Origin: an uncultured Bacteroidota bacterium
GTDB lineage: Bacteria > Bacteroidota > Bacteroidia > NS11-12g > UBA955
Reading direction: 5' to 3'
Assembly (NCBI GenBank): GCA_903953615.1
Contig: CAJBKH010000147.1
Span: 1-18,798, forward strand
DNA: 18,798 nucleotides
The notes beneath the pieces were generated by a model. It did no database searches, was not told the origin of the DNA, and saw nothing but the letters and a program-made list of their open reading frames with translations. A program made the translations under genes and the position numbers. Numbering within the stretch: position 1 is the first letter of the stretch; the number at the start of each line of letters is the position of its first letter. Below, piece by piece: positions 1 through 6,729 of the stretch.

Positions 1-2
1 AT

Positions 3-494
3 CCAATTGTATGCCCAAATGAAACGTCACGCAAGTTAATGAAGAGTGCAATCAAAAATGTTTCAAAATATTACAAAGTAACTTTAAGAACTAATAATGA
101 CCAGGAGGAGTGTTTGGATTTTTGGATTTTTAAATATAAAAATTGTCATGCCCCAAAATTGAATGATACAACTGACAAATTTTTGTTAAAAAATGAAATT
201 AGGATCGACGGAATGGATGCTTTGGTAAAAAAAGATTCTATTTGCAAAGCCCAAAAATTAGAAATTGAATTGTTTCCAAACCCTACAACTTCAAATGTTA
301 CTATTGCGATTGAAAGTGAATTGAATGAATTAGTATCGTTTGTTGTAACTGATGTAAGTGGGAAAAAATTATTCAGTAATGTATATAAAGAAAATAAGTT
401 TAATTTTGAAATGTCTTCCTACACTAGTGGAGTGTACATATTTGTACTAAATATTAGAGGAATAGACTATATTTATAAGGTAGTAAAAATATGA
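3..494 (+). CDS. C-terminal part of a T9SS-secreted protein (type A sorting domain), 5' truncated by window edge
   Basis: The reading frame is open to the left edge: codons before the first ATG at 39 are all sense, so that ATG is probably internal and the true start lies outside the window. The visible end carries a type IX secretion sorting domain of about 78 residues. It begins near the motif LEIELFPNPTTSNVTI, continues through VTDVSGKKLF and SGVYIFVL, and ends in YKVVKI, the usual layout of TIGR04183-type tails. In this family the tail directs export across the outer membrane and is then removed, with the cargo released or anchored to A-LPS. The visible part upstream of the tail has no domain I recognise. 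The stop codon overlaps the next start (ATGA, 491-494), so the two genes are probably co-translated. AT-rich codon use matches the next gene. Confidence 0.85.
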   Translation, partial: PIVCPNETSRKLMKSAIKNVSKYYKVTLRTNNDQEECLDFWIFKYKNCHAPKLNDTTDKFLLKNEIRIDGMDALVKKDSICKAQKLEIELFPNPTTSNVTIAIESELNELVSFVVTDVSGKKLFSNVYKENKFNFEMSSYTSGVYIFVLNIRGIDYIYKVVKI

Positions 495-1924
495 TTTTTA
501 ATAGTAAAAGTACAAATGGTGTATTAATAATTGTTTGTTTTGTTTTAGTTTTTATTGGATTGCAATGGCTTTATGGTTTGTTTGAATTGCCCTATTTTTG
601 GGATGAGCTAGGTGTATATAGCCGTGCAGCCATTCATTTATATGAACATGGGCCTGGTTTATTGCCTTCTGCTTTGCCCGATGAATTGTCGCGCGGACAT
701 CCAACCTTAATTCCTTTTTTGTTTGGTGTAGTTTTTAAAATATTTGGATGTAAAGTTGTTGTTGCAAGACTATTCGCTGCTTCTATTTATTTAATAGGTG
801 TAATGTATGGCTACCGCATTTTATTGTTGAAATTATCGCCCATCCATGCGGCTATTTTTACGGTGTTAATTTTTATTCAACCCTGTTTTTTATCTCAGTC
901 GGTGCTTGTCTTGCCAGAAATGCCCTTGATGGTGGCAACCCTAATGGCTGTTTTTTATTTTTTAAATAAAGATTATTTAGGACTTTGTTGTGCTTTGGTA
1001 TTGGCCTTGTTTATAAAAGAATCGGCCATCATCATACCCTGTGTTATTTTCTTTATAGATGTTCTTAACCAAAGGTTTAAGTTAAGATCTTTCGTATATA
1101 TTTTAGTCATACCTTTTGCTTTAATCTCTTCCTTTTTTGCAATACAATACTTTCAAAGAGGGTATGTTTTTTATCCATTGCATACAGGTCTCATGAAGTT
1201 TGAGTGGTATTTTATTAACGAAAGATGGCAGGTGTTCAAAGCATTTGCATTAGAAGGTCAAGGTAGACTATTTCTTATTTATTACGTCCCTTTTTTACTT
1301 GTAATTATAAATTATAAATCGGTGTTTGCTACCTTAAAGTTATTTCGGTTCAAGCAGCTATTTAATGAAACAAACAAAGTATACATTTTCTGTTTCGGTT
1401 TCGCAATCGCTGGGTTGATTTTTTCTGTACTCAATTATATTTTAGGGAGATATTTAATCTACATTATTGTTTTTGAGTATATAGGTGTAGTATCTCTGTT
1501 AAGTTTAAATCTAAGGTGGCCTAAATTGATAAATTATGCATTGATGATATTTTTATTTTTTACATCAATCTGGTACAATAACAATGCGGAGTATACAGAT
1601 GTTAATTTTTCATACGTCAATCATATAAAGTCATGCGAACATGCAGTTGATTATTTAAATGTGCAATCGAATTCACACAAAAAAGTTGCCATGGGATTTC
1701 CTTTTAATGTTTGTACCTGGAATTCACTTTCTGGATATTACAAACAATTGTATTTTCAACAAAAGGATTTAAAAGATTCAACTGAAATGACCAATGATTT
1801 TTATGTCTTTACATTCCCTGGCAACATGCACGATACCATGCTGTACAAAGGCCATTTGAAATTGCATAAACAAATTAAAAGTGGTTATGCCTATGTTAAT
1901 ATTTATAAAAGCAAAGTGAATTGA
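491..1924 (+). CDS. Polytopic GT39/ArnT-like (GT-C fold) glycosyltransferase family protein
   Basis: This is a 477-residue integral membrane protein with roughly ten hydrophobic segments between residues 10 and 362 and a soluble C-terminal part of about 110 residues. After the first membrane segment it has PYFWDE (W37-D38-E39), the position where GT-C enzymes such as ArnT and PMT carry their catalytic acidic pair. A following RGHP motif (about 68-71) occupies the place of the family's loop-1 motif, and a PEMP motif and a KES motif occur near residues 141-176. Known relatives transfer a sugar from an undecaprenyl- or dolichyl-phosphate carrier to lipid A or protein on the periplasmic side. The acceptor here cannot be read from sequence. 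It overlaps the upstream secreted-protein gene by 4 bp, which suggests a shared transcript. The family assignment is fairly secure; the reaction is inference. Confidence 0.75.
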   Translation: MIFNSKSTNGVLIIVCFVLVFIGLQWLYGLFELPYFWDELGVYSRAAIHLYEHGPGLLPSALPDELSRGHPTLIPFLFGVVFKIFGCKVVVARLFAASIYLIGVMYGYRILLLKLSPIHAAIFTVLIFIQPCFLSQSVLVLPEMPLMVATLMAVFYFLNKDYLGLCCALVLALFIKESAIIIPCVIFFIDVLNQRFKLRSFVYILVIPFALISSFFAIQYFQRGYVFYPLHTGLMKFEWYFINERWQVFKAFALEGQGRLFLIYYVPFLLVIINYKSVFATLKLFRFKQLFNETNKVYIFCFGFAIAGLIFSVLNYILGRYLIYIIVFEYIGVVSLLSLNLRWPKLINYALMIFLFFTSIWYNNNAEYTDVNFSYVNHIKSCEHAVDYLNVQSNSHKKVAMGFPFNVCTWNSLSGYYKQLYFQQKDLKDSTEMTNDFYVFTFPGNMHDTMLYKGHLKLHKQIKSGYAYVNIYKSKVN

Positions 1925-1949
1925 TGGTTCTCCAAACGCATTAAAGGAG

Positions 1950-1974
1950 GCCTATTTTAAGGCTGTTTTTTTTT
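1950..1974 (+). terminator. Weak intrinsic terminator after the GT39-like gene
   Basis: GCCT (1950-1953) pairs with AGGC (1960-1963) around a 6-nt loop, followed at once by TG and nine T residues (1966-1974). The stem is only 4 bp (5 with a G-T pair), so the U-tract does most of the work. The position just after the stop at 1924 and before the promoter of the next gene fits a terminator. Confidence 0.4.
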
Positions 1975-1998
1975 GAAAAAATCTATTAAATCTATTTT

Positions 1999-2025
1999 TT
2001 GTGATTGAATTATTTAATATATTTG
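1999..2025 (+). promoter_or_regulatory. Bacteroidota-type promoter of the 2046 gene
   Basis: TTG at 1999-2001 and TATATTTG at 2018-2025 match the -33 and -7 elements (TTG and TAnnTTTG) used by the Bacteroidota primary sigma factor. The spacer is 16 nt, slightly short of the usual range. The expected start of transcription is about 2029, giving a leader near 17 nt. There is no Shine-Dalgarno sequence before the ATG at 2046. Confidence 0.5.
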
Positions 2026-2045
2026 ATTAATAATATTTTAGTCAT

Positions 2046-3641
2046 ATGAAACGTAAATTACTTTTTGCCATCGTCTTGCTGTTTTTTACGGCTAGTATTT
2101 CTGCTCAAACCAGCACCAAAGGCAAGGAGTTTTGGTTTGGATTCATGGAAAATTTGTCGCTAAATTTTAATGGTACTCCAAAGTTTTATGTTATTGTTTC
2201 GGCTGATGTTACGACCAGTGGGAAAATTTCGCAACCACTCACCGGTATCGAATTAGACTTTGAATTATCAGCAGGCGAAACAAAAGTCATTCAATTGCCC
2301 GATGCGATTCACTATAAATCGGGGTCTGATGTAAGTTCAGATTTTGGGTTTAGCATTGCTGCAAACAATCCCATTAGCGCAAAAGTAATTCACGATCGAC
2401 AGTATTTTACAGAAGCCAGTATTTTGTATCCAATAGAAATGTTGGGCAGCAACTATCAAGTGCTCACAAGGATGGATGCTCTTTCAATACATCCCTCTTC
2501 CTTTCTAATTGTTGCACTCGATGATAATACAACGATAGACATTACCACCAGTACCATCACCTCGGCCGTTAAGCCAGCCAATAGAACCTATTCAGTTCAA
2601 TTAAACAAAGGCAATACCTATCAAGTACAAGCCAATGGCAATTTAAGTGGTTCAAACATTGTTGCAAGGGATAACAAAAAAATTGCAGTGTTCAGTGGTG
2701 CTCGTCAAGCCTATGTTCACGATCTCGGTTGTTCAAGTGGTGCTAGTGCCGACAATCACCTCTATGAGCAATCGCTGCCTATACAATATGCTGCTACAGA
2801 TTTTTTATTTTCGTCTTTGATTGCTAGAAAGGGCGACCCAATAAGTGTTTTATTTCTTGAAAATAATACCGAACTTAAAATAGATGGAGTAAAATTAAAT
2901 CGCCTATTTAACAAGGGAACCTTTGATACCACCTTAATTTCTTCCTGTTTAATACAAGCTAGTCGACCCGTTTTTGTGGCCCAATTTAGTAAATCATTGA
3001 ATTGCGGTAAAACTCAGGAAAGTATTACGGGTGACCCTTCGTTATTTTATATTCAACCCATACAGTTTAAAGGTTACAATGAATGTTTTCAAACCCATGC
3101 AAGTTTTCCAATGTCGCCTATCACCAATCATTACATTAATGTGATTTGTGATTTAAAAGACACAGCAAAATTAAAGGTAGACAATGTTCATCCGAAAACT
3201 GGATTTAAAACTTTTCCTAATAATCCAAAGTATGCATATAGCACCATCGAAGTAAGTGCAGGCAAGCATTGTGTTAATTCAGATTCAGGTTTTCAAGCCT
3301 ATGCCTACGGCTTTGGTAATTACAACGGTTATAGCTTTGGTTTAGGTTTTAAGACTGATGTGGACGATCAAAATAACAACTATCAATCGTTACTCTTTCC
3401 TAATCCTGTCACTACAAAATTGGTAGTACATTACAATATTCCTAAATCGGGTTCATTGCAAATAGAATATCAATTGTATGATGCCGTTTCAAAAGAGTTG
3501 ACCAGTCAAGCCATTACCTTAACAAAAAACAATAGCGAATTAACCATTGATATGGAGCCTTTTGCGGCAGCGGTTTATTTCCTAAGAATTAGAGTGTTAG
3601 GCAGTAAAAAATACACCGTCCACAAATTGATTAAATTGTAA
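2046..3641 (+). CDS. T9SS-secreted protein with IgGFc-binding-protein-like region
   Basis: The 531-residue product starts with a clear signal peptide (MKRKLLFAIVLLFFTASISAQ, cleavage near residue 20). It then has KGKEFWFGFMEN, the characteristic opening of the IgGFc-binding-like region common in Bacteroidota surface proteins. Repeating beta-rich blocks follow (for example SVLFLENNTELKIDG and KIAVFSGARQAYV) up to about residue 440. The C-terminus from about 446 (YQSLLFPNPVTTKLVVHY to YTVHKLIKL) is a type A T9SS sorting domain. The predicted fate is Sec export, then outer-membrane translocation by the type IX system. Despite the domain name, there is no reason to infer antibody binding here; adhesion or a matrix role is a guess. 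It has its own promoter and faces dapA tail-to-tail with a 3-bp gap. Confidence 0.85.
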   Translation: MKRKLLFAIVLLFFTASISAQTSTKGKEFWFGFMENLSLNFNGTPKFYVIVSADVTTSGKISQPLTGIELDFELSAGETKVIQLPDAIHYKSGSDVSSDFGFSIAANNPISAKVIHDRQYFTEASILYPIEMLGSNYQVLTRMDALSIHPSSFLIVALDDNTTIDITTSTITSAVKPANRTYSVQLNKGNTYQVQANGNLSGSNIVARDNKKIAVFSGARQAYVHDLGCSSGASADNHLYEQSLPIQYAATDFLFSSLIARKGDPISVLFLENNTELKIDGVKLNRLFNKGTFDTTLISSCLIQASRPVFVAQFSKSLNCGKTQESITGDPSLFYIQPIQFKGYNECFQTHASFPMSPITNHYINVICDLKDTAKLKVDNVHPKTGFKTFPNNPKYAYSTIEVSAGKHCVNSDSGFQAYAYGFGNYNGYSFGLGFKTDVDDQNNNYQSLLFPNPVTTKLVVHYNIPKSGSLQIEYQLYDAVSKELTSQAITLTKNNSELTIDMEPFAAAVYFLRIRVLGSKKYTVHKLIKL

Positions 3642-3643
3642 GA

Positions 3644-3660
3644 CTTAGGCGTTGCCTAAG
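3644..3660. terminator. Hairpin shared by two convergent gene ends
   Basis: CTTAGGC (3644-3650) and GCCTAAG (3654-3660) form a perfect 7-bp stem with a GTT loop, extendable to a GA/TC pair past one bulged G. It lies directly after the stop of the + strand T9SS gene and covers the last codons and stop of dapA on the - strand, so it could end transcription from both sides. Neither side has a strong T-tract, which keeps confidence low. Confidence 0.35.
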
Positions 3661-4532
3661 GTCTTTAATAATTGCTGTTTAACAGCATCGTTCACATTGT
3701 GCAATGGCATGCGCACAATGTTCTGACAAATGTTTTGAGCTTCTAATAAAACTTTAATACCACCCGGACTGCCATCAGCAAAGATTAAGTTCATGGCATC
3801 TAATAATTCGTAATGCAATTTTCTGGCAGCTTCTATTTCGCCATTTAATGCATGGTTAATCATGCTTGTAAATTTTTTAGGATAGGCTTGGCCCATCACA
3901 CTGATAACCCCATCCATGCCAATGGCAATTAATGGCAATGTAAAGGCATCGTCACCACTAATCACTGCAAAATCTGCAGGGCGGTGTTTAATAATTTCCA
4001 TGCATTGCAGGAAATTACCACTGGCTTCTTTGGTGCCTAAAATATTCGGGTGCTCGGCCAATTTTAAAGTGGCTTCTGCACTCACATTGCTGCCGGTTCT
4101 ACCTGGTACATTGTATAGGATGATTGGCAATTTCGAAGCATCGGCCAATAGCTGATAATGGGCAATGATGCCGTTTTGATTGGGTTTGTTGTAATAAGGG
4201 CTCACACTTAATACCGCACTTAAGCCATCATAGTTTTGATTTTTCAAGGTGTCCACTAAACCCATGGTGTCGTTGCCTCCGATACCTAGAACCAATGGTA
4301 AACGGTTGTTGTTGGTTTCCTTAATACAATTAATAATGGCATCTTTTTCGGCTTTGGTAACAGTTGGAACTTCGCCGGTAGTGCCCAAAATCACAAGGTA
4401 ATTAATGCCGTTATCGATTTGGAAATTAACCAGTTTTTTTAGCGCATCAAAGTCAACGCTGTAGTCTTTATTAAAAGGAGTAACCAATGCTACGCCTGTG
4501 CCTCTGAGGGTTTGTGATGCTTTATGTGCCAT
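3645..4532 (-). CDS. dapA: 4-hydroxy-tetrahydrodipicolinate synthase
   Basis: This cytosolic TIM-barrel enzyme condenses pyruvate with L-aspartate semialdehyde, the first committed step of lysine and meso-diaminopimelate synthesis. The product is 295 residues, normal for the family. Visible landmarks are GTGVALVTPF (11-20), GTTGEVPT with T51/T52 in the active site, SPYYNKP (111-117), YNVPGRTG with Y140 and R145, and GTKEASGNF with K168 as the Schiff-base lysine. The ATG start precedes the conserved barrel by a normal length. It follows the DUF6913 gene by 6 bp, so both are probably on one transcript started at the box near 5078. Some DapA paralogues act on other keto acids, but the full catalytic set supports genuine DapA. 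Confidence 0.95.
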   Translation of the reverse strand: MAHKASQTLRGTGVALVTPFNKDYSVDFDALKKLVNFQIDNGINYLVILGTTGEVPTVTKAEKDAIINCIKETNNNRLPLVLGIGGNDTMGLVDTLKNQNYDGLSAVLSVSPYYNKPNQNGIIAHYQLLADASKLPIILYNVPGRTGSNVSAEATLKLAEHPNILGTKEASGNFLQCMEIIKHRPADFAVISGDDAFTLPLIAIGMDGVISVMGQAYPKKFTSMINHALNGEIEAARKLHYELLDAMNLIFADGSPGGIKVLLEAQNICQNIVRMPLHNVNDAVKQQLLKTLGNA

Positions 4533-4538
4533 TGTAAA

Positions 4539-5057
4539 TTAGTGGATTTTTTTTAAGTATTTGCCTATTTCTATTAAGTAATTTTCGCAAGGATCAGCCC
4601 CATTTGGGATAATCATTAATTCATAGAAATTAGTATCCGTTGGGTTAATATAAGGACCTATTCTAAATTGTGATTGCGTAAACGCTGCCATGGTTCTTGT
4701 AATTTTATTGTCGGCTAAACAGCCATTGATAAATAAGTCGAAGGGCTGGTTTAAAACCTTTTTTAAAGCGCTACTTTTAGGTGCTTCGAAAAAAGAAAAA
4801 TCGGCCTTCGCACACAATTGATAAATTTCGTTAGGTTGCATGTCGGCACTCAGTTTTTTAATCGGGTGGTAGGTCAAAAAGGTAATCACTTTGCCGCTTT
4901 GACGCAATTCATGACCGAAGGTTTTGAGTTCTTCAATGTCTGATTTCGATTGGGTAGCATCCCATACAATCAGCACCGTTTGGATGCTGTTGAAATTTTT
5001 GGCCATGCGTTTGTTGCTGGCCATCTTGCTTTTTTTTATCAGACTTTTTAAATTCAA
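4539..5057 (-). CDS. DUF6913 family protein, TTG start
   Basis: A small soluble protein of 172 residues matching, from memory, the Bacteroidota family DUF6913: a basic N-terminus (NLKSLIKKSKMASNKRMAKN), a central beta-alpha stretch (TVLIVWDATQ and VITFLTYHP), then FDLFINGCLADNKITRTMAAFTQSQFRIG and FYELMIIP. Function is unknown. The start is a TTG at 5055-5057; no ATG lies upstream in frame, and the first internal ATG (5024) would remove the basic helix that homologues have. A TAATTTTG box 20 nt upstream fits the TTG start. It sits 6 bp upstream of dapA on the same strand, so a link to lysine or cell-wall precursor metabolism is possible but rests on context alone. Confidence 0.7.
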   Translation of the reverse strand: MNLKSLIKKSKMASNKRMAKNFNSIQTVLIVWDATQSKSDIEELKTFGHELRQSGKVITFLTYHPIKKLSADMQPNEIYQLCAKADFSFFEAPKSSALKKVLNQPFDLFINGCLADNKITRTMAAFTQSQFRIGPYINPTDTNFYELMIIPNGADPCENYLIEIGKYLKKIH

Positions 5058-5077
5058 AGTAGGGTGTGTGTCGCTTG

Positions 5078-5085
5078 CAAAATTA
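5078..5085 (-). promoter_or_regulatory. -7 box of the DUF6913-dapA unit
   Basis: On the - strand this reads TAATTTTG, an exact TAnnTTTG match, placed 20 nt before the TTG start of the DUF6913 gene in the 54-bp gap behind the AAA ATPase gene. I see no TTG at the expected -33 distance. Confidence 0.45.
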
Positions 5086-5111
5086 GTTGAAAATATTGAG
5101 AAGTCTTAGGC

Positions 5112-6497
5112 TTATGATATTATGATGGTTTTCTTTTTTAACAGTGCTTTTATTTGCTTTTCGAACCAAGGCAAATACAAGTGAATTTGTGAAACCAAAT
5201 AATAAGGTAAACTCAATAAATAATAAGTTTTTTCATTGTTTGTTTCAATCGTACTGATTTCAAATGCGCCAGAATGTAGGCGTATGGCCATGTTGTGAGG
5301 GGCTTGTTCCATATATAAATGCAGTGATTTTAATTTACCAGTGGCGCCTTTTTTAACTTCAATTGGAATTAATAAGCCATTGTATTTGTAGAGATAGTCG
5401 ACCTCGGCCATCGATGTTTTTTTTTCTCTTACCCAAAAATTAAGAGTTTCAATCACACTATTTTCGGCCGCTAATAATTCTTGCCCAATAACATGTTCAA
5501 TGATTAAACCCTCATGTATGGCATCTAAATTGGGGCTAGAAAGGATGTCGCCTTGCAAACCTGCAAAATAATTGATCATGCCTGTGTCTAATACTTGTAA
5601 ACGCGGTGCTTTTTTATGGTCGGGTAACAACGGTAATTTTACACCTGTTGTAGGGTAGATTAAATGGATGAGCAAAGTTTTTTCGAGTGCTCTTAATGCT
5701 TCACCCATCTCGCGCGAACCATAATTAGAAGGCCCAAATCCATGGAACCGTATGCGTTTACCTGCTTCTGAAAAAGCGGCCCGTATAGCCAAACGAAGGG
5801 TTTGATTTTGTGTGTTATTGTCGGCATATTTTTCGACATCATCCATGTATGAAAGAAGAAGCGATTCGTATAGTGGTTTTAAGGCTACTAAGTCACGGTG
5901 CTCGGCATAGTGACTAACAATTTCGGGCATTCCACCAATGAGGGTATATTGCTGAAACAATTTCAATAATTTAGTCTGGGCAAATGCAGCTATAGGTAAA
6001 TGCGAAAGCTGTTCGAGGGCATTGTGTTCACCAATGGCTTGTAAATACTCTGGGAAAGAAACAGGACGTAAAATTAAAAACTCAACGCGACCAACAGGAT
6101 AATGAATTGTGCGGTTGAAAACGGTTTCTAAAAGGGAGCCGGCTGCTATCACATGCAAATCGGGCACTTGCTCATAGAAGTAACGAAGTAATCCTAAGGC
6201 TGCAGGTATTTCCTGGATTTCATCAATAAATAAAAGGGTGTGTGGTCGCTTGGAAAGTTGTTTGTTTTTGGCATAAAAAATAGAGTCAATGGTATCTTCT
6301 ATCGTCGTGTGTTTGAGAAAGTGTTGCTGATCCTCTATTAGTTCTAAATTAAGATGTATGTATTGTTTAAAGTGTTTGCCAAATTGCGCTACAACAGTTG
6401 TTTTTCCAACTTGTCGAGCACCTCTTAATACCAAAGGTTTGCGATTTTTTTTCGCTTTCCATAGCATTAATTGTGTTATTATTTGTCTTTCAATCAT
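5112..6497 (-). CDS. AAA ATPase with C-terminal DUF4143 domain
   Basis: From the ATG at 6495-6497 the product is 461 residues. It has an N-terminal AAA_14 ATPase with Walker A GARQVGKT (about 26-33), Walker B LLFIDEIQEI (about 88-97), a sensor-like VIAAGSLLE, and the VGRVEFLILRPVSFPEYL block that precedes DUF4143. The C-terminal half carries the DUF4143 signature stretch (VLDTGMINYFAGLQ and FWVREKKTSMAEVDYLYKYNGLLIPIEVK), which resembles a PD-(D/E)XK nuclease-like core (E-V-D … E-V-K). The family is widespread in bacteria and archaea and its function is not established. An upstream in-frame ATG at 6540-6542 would add 15 residues; relatives usually begin close to MIER, so I prefer the inner start. 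Just upstream lies a 33-bp repeat array that may hold its control region. Confidence 0.85.
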   Translation of the reverse strand: MIERQIITQLMLWKAKKNRKPLVLRGARQVGKTTVVAQFGKHFKQYIHLNLELIEDQQHFLKHTTIEDTIDSIFYAKNKQLSKRPHTLLFIDEIQEIPAALGLLRYFYEQVPDLHVIAAGSLLETVFNRTIHYPVGRVEFLILRPVSFPEYLQAIGEHNALEQLSHLPIAAFAQTKLLKLFQQYTLIGGMPEIVSHYAEHRDLVALKPLYESLLLSYMDDVEKYADNNTQNQTLRLAIRAAFSEAGKRIRFHGFGPSNYGSREMGEALRALEKTLLIHLIYPTTGVKLPLLPDHKKAPRLQVLDTGMINYFAGLQGDILSSPNLDAIHEGLIIEHVIGQELLAAENSVIETLNFWVREKKTSMAEVDYLYKYNGLLIPIEVKKGATGKLKSLHLYMEQAPHNMAIRLHSGAFEISTIETNNEKTYYLLSLPYYLVSQIHLYLPWFEKQIKALLKKKTIIIS

Positions 6498-6551
6498 AGT
6501 GTTTTTCGGACTTTTTTGTTTCAGTTTTGGCGCTAAAAACAATTAAAAATG

Positions 6552-6717
6552 TCATAGAGTTGGGGTAAATATTTTATATATTTGTTACAAAGTTAGGGTA
6601 AAAATTTGAATATGTTGTAATAAAATTAGGGTAAAATATCCGATATGCTGTTATAAAGTTAGGGTAAAAAGTTTATAATATTGTTATAAAGTTAGGGTAA
6701 AAAATATCAAATAGCTG
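6552..6717. repeat. Five tandem 33-bp repeats
   Basis: Five units start at 6552, 6585, 6618, 6651 and 6684. The first four are exactly 33 bp; the last is about 34. Each has the conserved half TTATAAAGTTAGGGTAAAA (one to a few changes per unit) followed by a variable AT-rich half ending in TG. A decayed sixth start (TTATACAG) follows at 6718. Read on the - strand, each unit holds TAACTTTR or a relative of it, close to the TAnnTTTG -7 box; only unit two (6588-6595, TAACTTTG) is an exact match. The array fills the gap between the ligA stop and the AAA/DUF4143 start and contains no gene. It is not a CRISPR array: the units are too short and the spacers too alike. Confidence 0.9.
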
Positions 6718-6729
6718 TTATACAGATAT

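Noticed and set aside
1943..1950. Perfect Shine-Dalgarno-like AAAGGAGG
   Set aside because: No start codon at a usable distance; the next gene starts about 96 bp downstream with its own promoter in between.
6498..6542. Longer N-terminus of the AAA/DUF4143 protein
   Set aside because: The extra 15 residues (MFLAPKLKQKSPKNT) do not look conserved, and the family usually begins at about MIER.
6552..6717. CRISPR array
   Set aside because: Conserved and variable parts together are only 33 bp, the variable parts share AT-rich sequence and the terminal TG, and no cas gene is present.
6719..6729. TATACAGATAT shared in inverse form with 17078-17088
   Set aside because: An 11-bp AT-rich match between two sites in 18.8 kb is expected by chance.
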